Assembly (NCBI GenBank): GCA_943704425.1
Contig: CALSCP010002596.1
Location: forward strand, 1-33,605
Direction: 5' to 3'
Origin: Ministeria vibrans ATCC 50519
Taxonomy: Eukaryota > Opisthokonta > Filasterea
Length of the DNA: 33,605 bases
In this document: in pieces, positions 28,106-33,605 of the stretch
Position numbering within the stretch: position 1 is the stretch's first letter
Layout: the number at the start of each line of letters is the position of its first letter
Program-made: the position numbers and the translations under genes
Notes under the pieces: generated by a model
Told to the model about the DNA's origin: nothing
The model's database searches: none
Seen by the model: only the letters and a program-made list of their open reading frames with translations

Positions 28106-30739
28106 ATGAGTGATTTTTCCGATTTCGGTACTAGAAAAAGCAAATCAAAAAAGACACTAACTATTTTTCTTGTACCCGTGCCACGCAGAAACTAGGGAGT
28201 TACCGCGGATCCGGAGGGTGGCTGCTGATGTAACTTTGGACGTTGATTCCGATCATGACGTTGATCCTGATCTTGCTCGTCTACAAAGAGCGTTTGCGCC
28301 AAACAAGACTTTCGCGCGCAAAGAAGATTTCCTTTCCGAGTTGAAGCAACTCTGCCTTCTACTCGACCGCAACTATGGTTGTGCCAATGGAAACAATACT
28401 ACACGTCACATGGTGTTCTGTAGCACGGTGTCCGGCAACAAAAATCCCCTCAAAATTGACGGTAGGTGCAGGTTTATTTTGTTGAGATTTCGTGAGATCC
28501 TCAGAAATTCTCATTTCGCTTTGCCCCACCAGGTGCATGTCCTTTTCATATCGTGATGAAAATCGATCCCGAGGCTGGTGGAGAGATGAGTGTCCTAAAG
28601 AGCCATTTCATTCACACCTGCTCAGCTGAGCAAAATAAAGCAGGACGGCGGACACTTTTGAGCGCCTCATTTGAGCAAGTGTTGGATTGCGCTCGCCGTA
28701 TCCTGCCCGCGTCTCGTGCTGGATCGTGGACCAAGGCCCTCGACGAGGCCCTGTCAGCTCGAACGCTGACTGCGTCCAACTCTGTTAAGGCTCGTGCCAT
28801 CTCTGTTGCTTCTATTGAGGCGCAAGGAACAGCGGACGATGAGGAATTCGCCTCCCTTGTGGCGTTTGTGCAGGCGTACGATGGGGTCGACGACGAATCG
28901 TACGGCACCTACACTGTGGATGATGTTGGCCACTTTGTACGGGCCTTGATTGTTCACGGATTCGGCGCCAGAGCAGTTTCAGCGCGCTTTCTCGCAAACA
29001 TCCATTCTCTTGACCTCTCTCACATCGCGGGACGTATAGACGAGCGTGTGGCCAGGAACCTCATTTACAACGACGACAAGGAAGACGAGGTTAAGAGTGT
29101 CAGTGAGGATGGGGACAATGACGATGAAGATTACGATGACGATGACTATGACTATGACGATGGGGTTGAGGGTGAGCATGGGACGGCCGACGATGACGGC
29201 GTGACGGCGGATGCGGAGCTTGAGACGCGTCGACATGCGAGAGCGCGAGGGAAGCATGCGAAGGATGCGAGCAGCAAACCCAGAGCAGGGTCACGAGGGC
29301 GACCGAAACGCGTCAACATTCAGTATGGCAGACTAATTGCTTTGGTTGGTCGCACGTATACGGCTCAACGTGTGGTGCTCGCACTCGGCATTGTTCCTAC
29401 CGAGAGTAGTGAGCACGTCGACTGGTTTCTTCGTGAGAGCGAAGCGCAACTTGGACTGCGCGAAGCCTATGGCGTCGTCAACTTTCTGATGGATCGAGGC
29501 GCAGCCATCAATGGTGCAACCAAAGCTGTTTTTGGTGAAGGCAACTGTTTCATCGCGCACTGCTACCCTCATTTTGAGCGGAACGTGGTGGACTTCATTG
29601 GCAGCAGCGTTTCCATGGAGACCAAGGCAAACATCATACAACTTGTCCGCCTCGCACACTGCACGACAATTCCGGCTGAGTTTCACGAGGCACTGTCCAC
29701 CATCAAGGGCCTATCCGAGCGCACCTTCACCTACCTCCAGGCTCACCCCAAAGAACAGTGGGCCAGTAGTTTTGTTCCGTTCAACACCCTTGGCAACTTC
29801 ACCAGCAACGACGTGGAGAGTTTGTATGGCACAGCCATTGAGTGGAAACGTCGCGCGGGCGTGTTTACCACGTTTGTGAAAGCACTCACAGGAGCGAGTG
29901 GAACTGCATACAGGATCGATAAGGCTTACTCGAGCGCCAAAGAAACATTCTTTGCGACAGCTGCTCTCGGGAAACAGTATCTCGAGCACCTCAAGGCTGC
30001 GCGCCAACACTATCGAGTTGAACAACGACTCAGTACGGTACGTCAATTGTGACCTTGATTTTTTAATTGAAAGAACAAAAAAGTTAAGTTAGTGTGGATG
30101 TTTAGGCACAAGTGATCATATCAAATCGCAACCACCAGAACCGACTCTACACCATTGACTTGCGAGATGTGACCAACCGGGCTCAGCTGTGCTCCTCCGG
30201 CTGCAACCGCGTGAGTGTGATCCCCTGCGTCCACGTCGTCTTCGCTATTCGCATTGGCAAGCTCCTTGACGGAGATATCAAGACAGTGTGTCTTCCAATG
30301 ACGCTGCGTGAACATGCCCGGCCCGCCCTTCCAGCTCCGTCTACTATACCAGCAACAAGTGTGTTGCGCCGGGCGGAGGGGATTCTTCGCCCGACGTGGC
30401 TTTCTGTTGATCTTCGCCCGTCTCTGCTACCCCCTGAAATTGTGCGACAGTCCTGTCCTACTAAGCCACCTGGCGCCGCGAGTGCGAGCCAAGTTCTCTC
30501 TCGCCTTCCAACTGGCTTGACTGGAGCGCGATTGTACAGCAACGGCGAGAAGAACCTCAAGGTTTTGTCTCGTAAGCGCGTTCAGGACAACCTCGCCACT
30601 CAAACAATGAGGTTCAGCATCGCGAGAGGACGGGCTGAGAGGAATCGGACATTGGAGCTTCGCAAGCTCAAGCGACAACGGCTGCACACTCGTCGACGAG
30701 CTGTCAACGGTGTACACCGTACCCACGACAACGACGGCA

Positions 30740-30770
<31 letters not shown>

Positions 30771-30936
30771 TGGTGATGGTGATGGTGATGATGATGGTGA
30801 TGATGATGATGAGGAGGAGGAGGAAGAGGAGGAGGAAACCGAAACTAACCGCCCTCGAAAGCGCCGTGGTCGCTGTGGCGAGTGTAACAAGTTCGGGCAC
30901 TACGCTCCAACCTGCCCTGAGAAATTGGTTCTCTAG
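28106..30936 (+). CDS. MULE transposase with SWIM and CCHC zinc knuckle, 876 aa
   Basis: Exons 28106-28127, 28189-28461, 28533-30037 and 30106-30936; introns of 61, 71 and 68 bp all in phase. The N-terminus has a FAR1/WRKY-like Cys/His region (YGCANG, MVFCST, ACPFHIV, HFIHTCS). The MULE core includes ALVGRTYTAQRVVLALGIVP, the second Asp in NFLMDRGAAINGAT (D419), the AHCYPHFERN motif (C442/H445) and NDVESLYG (E527). The expected first Asp (usually DGT/DxT before this core) is not visible; the position follows a long Asp-rich insert (~280-315). SWIM finger at C629/C633/C641/H643; CCHC knuckle at C857/C860/H865/C870 after a second Asp/Glu run. It may be catalytically impaired, or the first Asp lies within the acidic insert. 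Confidence 0.82.
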
Positions 30937-31122
30937 CGCTGATTTTGAGAGGAAAGAGATAATTATAGAGGGAGTGAAGGGAATGAGTCGAGTGGAGAGG
31001 GTTGAAAGGAGGTTGAAAATAAAAAATACAAAAGTGTGGATTCTAGATTTTCGTTAAAAAAGCCTGCCTGAAAAAGTGTGGATTCTAGGATTATTTTTAT
31101 AAAAATTATGGATTCTGGATTT

Positions 31123-31179
31123 AAAGTATGGATTCTAGGATTACTAATTAAAAAAATTGTGGATTCTGATTTTTCCTCC
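31123..31179 (-). repeat. MULE right terminal inverted repeat
   Basis: Inverted partner of 27918-27974. Inside it, TGGATTCT occurs at about 31036, 31079, 31110, 31128 and 31161, a subterminal array likely bound by the transposase. Confidence 0.85.
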
Positions 31180-31209
31180 CAAAAATGACAAAAAATATGT
31201 CATTCATTG

Positions 31210-31718
31210 TTTTGATCTTACTGCAGAAAAACCGCGTTTCGATCACTTTTTTCGCCCTAACCTAAGAGTAAGTTCATGATTGTCTTGCAGGTGTTATGTA
31301 CGCGTGTGGTAGGGTGCTTGGGAGGGTGTTCTGTGTAATTTCATGCGATGTTAGAGTGACCGCAAAGCGACGAATTTTTGTTCTGGCGCATGCCGTCGCC
31401 TGCCTATGCATGTTGGGGTGTATGGGTGGTTTTCTATGACGGTTGGGCTAACAGTGTGGTGGCGGACCCCGGGGATTTTGCGTGGCGTGCATTCTCGGTT
31501 AATTTTTCTTCGCAAATGCTTTTCTCCATGTCGCACATGCCATTCTCTTGCTGTGTCTACGTAGGGACGTATAGGCAGTGTGGTATACTAGTGGGGTAAA
31601 CGGCGTGGTGTCGGGGCGCGGGGATTTTGCATGATTTTGACATTTGGACGCTTGAATCTCGTTTATAAACTATGTTTAACTATAGCTCTCCATTTTGGGG
31701 TTGGCACGAATTTGAACA
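31210..31718. other. Intergenic, no gene seen
   Basis: Short chance ORFs only. A TTGTCTTGCAG acceptor-like sequence ends near 31290. The last ~30 bases upstream of 31719 are the probable promoter/leader of the next gene. Confidence 0.5.
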
Positions 31719-32502
31719 ATGGGCGACGACGAGAAAATTGATCGTCTCGCAACGGAATTGAAGTCGTTCCTTGCCGGTAATAGGACTGACACGACTGCAC
31801 TGGTAACAGACTTCATCGGTGATGCACCAACCCATACTGAAACGTTCTTAGGCGTCTCTGAAGCAAAGCTTCCAAGAACTCACAGAGCCGGTCGAGGCCT
31901 GCGGTTTGACAATCGCGAACAAAATCAAGCTCGCAAAAATGGTCAACAACAGATTCGCGCAGTACAAGTCTAAGTCCGTCAGGCTCACGCTTCCCGTGCA
32001 CTACAAGGAGATTGCAGGATCGAAACGGGAATTTGCTGACTTTATCGTTGCCAAACTCGACGTTGGATATGCGTGCCCTACAAAGGGCTGCTCGAAGACT
32101 TTTGGCAAAAATACTGTTCAAGCTCTCTCCCTTGCGGATGCTTTCAAAGTATTCCAGCTAGATCATACGTACGAGGAGGCCGAAATTAAGATTGCGGCTC
32201 GACATGCACTGGACGCCTGTGCGGAGTTCCTTTTTGTGACGAAAGCGCCGCGCAAGTTTGCCAACAAAACAGTTGCGTCCGCGGCTATCGCCTCTGCCGT
32301 GAGCGCTGTGGAGAGTGGGCGAGCATGCGATGCCACCGATCAGCAACTCTACGACGCCGTATCAAAATTTGTCGACCTGGATTTGCTCCGTGAGGACCTA
32401 TATCTAAATGTGGTGATTCGATGTGCTTCATGTCATAACGAGGTCAATCGCGCTGCTGAACACCTAGACGTCGACGAGGACCGCTACCTGCTCCCTCAGT
32501 GA
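31719..32502 (+). CDS. Unrecognised 244-aa protein with two Cys pairs
   Basis: Exon 1 is 31719-31802 (ATG in GAACAATGG) and exon 2 is 31852-32502. The 49-bp intron starts GTAACA and ends TTCTTAG, and removing it restores one frame. The N-terminal ~75 residues are helical (IDRLATELKSFL, then ASLKQSFQELTEPVEACGL). Later come C-P-T-K-G-C (YACPTKGCSKTF) and C-A-S-C (VIRCASCHNEVNRA), about 110 residues apart; they could bind one metal together or sit on separate knuckles. There is no signal peptide or membrane span. I recognise no family. It could be a host gene or a passenger of nearby mobile DNA. Confidence 0.65.
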
Positions 32503-33010
32503 CTCTACCCTAGGCCTGAGTCCAGAGGTGTGATGGGTCGTGAATCGGCCGTTAATATTACCACTAATACATCATTCTCAACTTTTCTCCCCCTCCTCTG
32601 AAAACCTGAGCGACTCAGATTTTATGTATTATTTGTATTATTGTATTATTAGTTATATAATTGGGGGGGTGTGTGCGCTGTTTTTTTTTTTTTTTTCGTG
32701 ATTTGTGGTCTGCCAAAGCGCTGCCAGTCCCTGTAAATCAGGGCGTGTTATATCCGCATACGCGTTAGTCGGTGTATGTCTGATATGTCGGTGAAGGATG
32801 TACGGTGGCGGAGGGCGGTGATTTCAAGTGAGAGCCGTTCTCGCTTAATTTATCCTTTTTTGATTCCCTCCAAAAAGATTCGCCTTGCTCGTTAGCACCT
32901 GCATCTAGGGCGTGTCTGAATGCAACATTCCCAATCCTATTTGTGTTAATAGAAGAAAGAGAAGAGAACATCTACGAGGAATATTAACTTCATCATTCTT
33001 TGCAACAGAT
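32503..33010. repeat. Intergenic with dispersed repeat copy 4 (~32690-32925)
   Basis: After AT-rich DNA and a T-run (32681-32696), 32700-32925 matches copies 1 and 2 (GGCGGAGGGCGGTGATTTCA, GAGAGCC, then the T-rich block and GATTCGCCTTG). Just before 33011 the sequence TCTTTGCAACAG is a possible splice acceptor. Confidence 0.65.
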
Positions 33011-33605
33011 ATGCCGAATGCCGCACTCGCTATTATGATGCTCGCCCTGGCAGTAGCTGTCTTTGAAAAGAGTGAGAAAGAAAGAATGTGGAATTGACTG
33101 ACTGTGGATGTGATTGTTTTGTCTGTTTCTGTTGTTCATTGCAGCGTGTAAGTTCAGAAAAGAGTGAGAAAGAAAGAATGTGGAATTGACTGACTGTGGA
33201 TGTGATTGTTTTGTCTGTTTCTGTTGTTCATTGCAGTGGGTAAGTTCAGAAAAGAGTGAGAAATAAAGAATGTGGAATTGACTGACTGTGGATGTGATTG
33301 TTTTGTCTGTTTCTGTTGTTCATTGCAGCGCGTAAGTTCAGAAAAGAGTGAGAAAGAAAGAATGTGGAATTGACTGACTGTGGATGTGATTGTTTTGTCT
33401 GTTTCTGTTGTTCATTGCAGTGGGTAAGTTCAGAAAAGAGTGAGAAATAAAGAATGTGGAATTGACTGACTGTGGATGTGATTGTTTTGTCTGTTTCTGT
33501 TGTTCATTGCAGCGCGTAAGTTCAGAAAAGAGTGAGAAAGAAAGAATGTGGAATTGACTGACTGTGGATGTGATTGTTTTGTCTGTTTCTGTTGTTCATT
33601 GCAGC
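33011..33605 (+). CDS. Candidate secreted-peptide gene split by 92-bp intron array (3' partial)
   Basis: ATG 33011 encodes MPNAALAIMMLALA, hydrophobic like a signal peptide, up to a GTAGCT donor at 33053 in phase 0. From there each 92-bp unit ends in a strong acceptor (TTCATTGCAG), has exactly three bases (CGT 33145, TGG 33237, CGC 33329, TGG 33421, CGC 33513) and then GTAAGTTCAG, a consensus donor. If every site were used, the mature message would add Arg-Trp-Arg-Trp-Arg one codon at a time, all in phase 0. If skipped, the array is one long intron. If unspliced, the ORF ends after 28 residues. Splice motifs are seen directly; use of 3-nt exons and peptide function are speculation. Confidence 0.3.
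33064..33605 (+). repeat. 92-bp tandem array with splice-site-bearing units (~5.9 copies, runs off the end)
   Basis: CAG positions recur every 92 bp (33141, 33233, 33325, 33417, 33509, 33601). Units are nearly identical. Those following TGG carry GAAATAAAG and those following CGT or CGC carry GAAAGAAAG, giving a 184-bp higher-order period. Each unit holds a GACTGACTG branch-like motif and a T-rich tract before the acceptor. Confidence 0.95.

Larger units (their letters stand above)
27901..31209 (+). mobile_element. Mutator-like (MULE) transposon
   Basis: A SWIM/zinc-knuckle transposase lies between long inverted repeats. The best-matching arms are 27918-27974 and 31123-31179. Outside them, AATGACAT at 27901 pairs with ATGTCATT at 31197-31204 with some indels, which probably marks the termini. 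No clear 8-11 bp target duplication is visible. It sits 17 bp after the fibre gene stop, so it may have inserted into the virus-like element. Confidence 0.8.

Noticed and set aside
30427-30900. Minus-strand ORF rich in Ile/Val (apparent membrane protein)
   Set aside because: Antisense reading of the GAC/GAT/GAG acidic run of the MULE transposase.
33064-33605. CRISPR-like array
   Set aside because: Period is 92 bp with identical spacers and eukaryotic splice signals; no variable spacers and no cas genes.

Overview
The window is nuclear DNA of a free-living unicellular eukaryote. Several genes are interrupted by very short spliceosomal introns (about 46-71 bp, GT...AG, often with a CTAAC/CTGAC-like branch site). 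Reading frame and protein homology continue exactly across them under the standard genetic code. The gene families (diverse protein kinases, a PARP fusion, TPR, LRR and ankyrin proteins, TRAF zinc fingers) together with piggyBac, MULE, hAT and virus-like elements would suit an amoeba-like or similar protist. I cannot name the species.

Region 1 (1-17,040) is rich in kinases and signalling genes. It opens with the 3' part of a kinase / coiled-coil / PARP fusion gene (1-1465). A decayed hAT transposase (1554-2292) and a dispersed repeat follow, then a membrane protein carrying a phage-type tail-collar domain (3668-4930). Next come a run of broken genes: a kinase N-lobe with an early stop, a TRAF zinc-finger piece, an unrecognised minus-strand exon, and an LRR gene followed by tandem duplications and a kinase N-lobe. 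Two large, apparently intact genes are then divergently transcribed from a 250-bp gap: an 802-aa pseudokinase with an IRE1/RNase L-like KEN ribonuclease domain (9501-12305, minus, 8 exons) and a 1227-aa active-looking kinase with kinesin-light-chain-type TPRs (12556-16422, plus, 4 exons).

Region 2 (17,041-23,750) mixes a truncated deaminase next to a piggyBac transposase, a small ankyrin gene, copies of the dispersed repeat, and an intronless SF2 helicase with an internal zinc-ribbon-like insert (21093-22820).

Region 3 (about 23,990-31,210) is mobile and virus-derived. A three-gene block (SF3 helicase, chromodomain integrase, fibre-like protein) is intronless, tightly packed and shares a TATA-containing divergent promoter. 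It looks like the remnant of a Polinton/Maverick or Polinton-like virus. Directly beside it lies a MULE transposon with terminal inverted repeats, many TGGATTCT subterminal motifs and a four-exon transposase.

Region 4 (31,210-33,605) holds a two-exon gene of unknown function, another dispersed repeat copy, and the most unusual structure here. It is a 92-bp tandem array in which every unit carries a full 3' splice site, exactly three bases (CGT, TGG or CGC), then a consensus 5' splice site. The array follows a short signal-peptide-like ORF. It runs off the end of the window and could be an array of introns separated by 3-nt micro-exons encoding alternating Arg and Trp.
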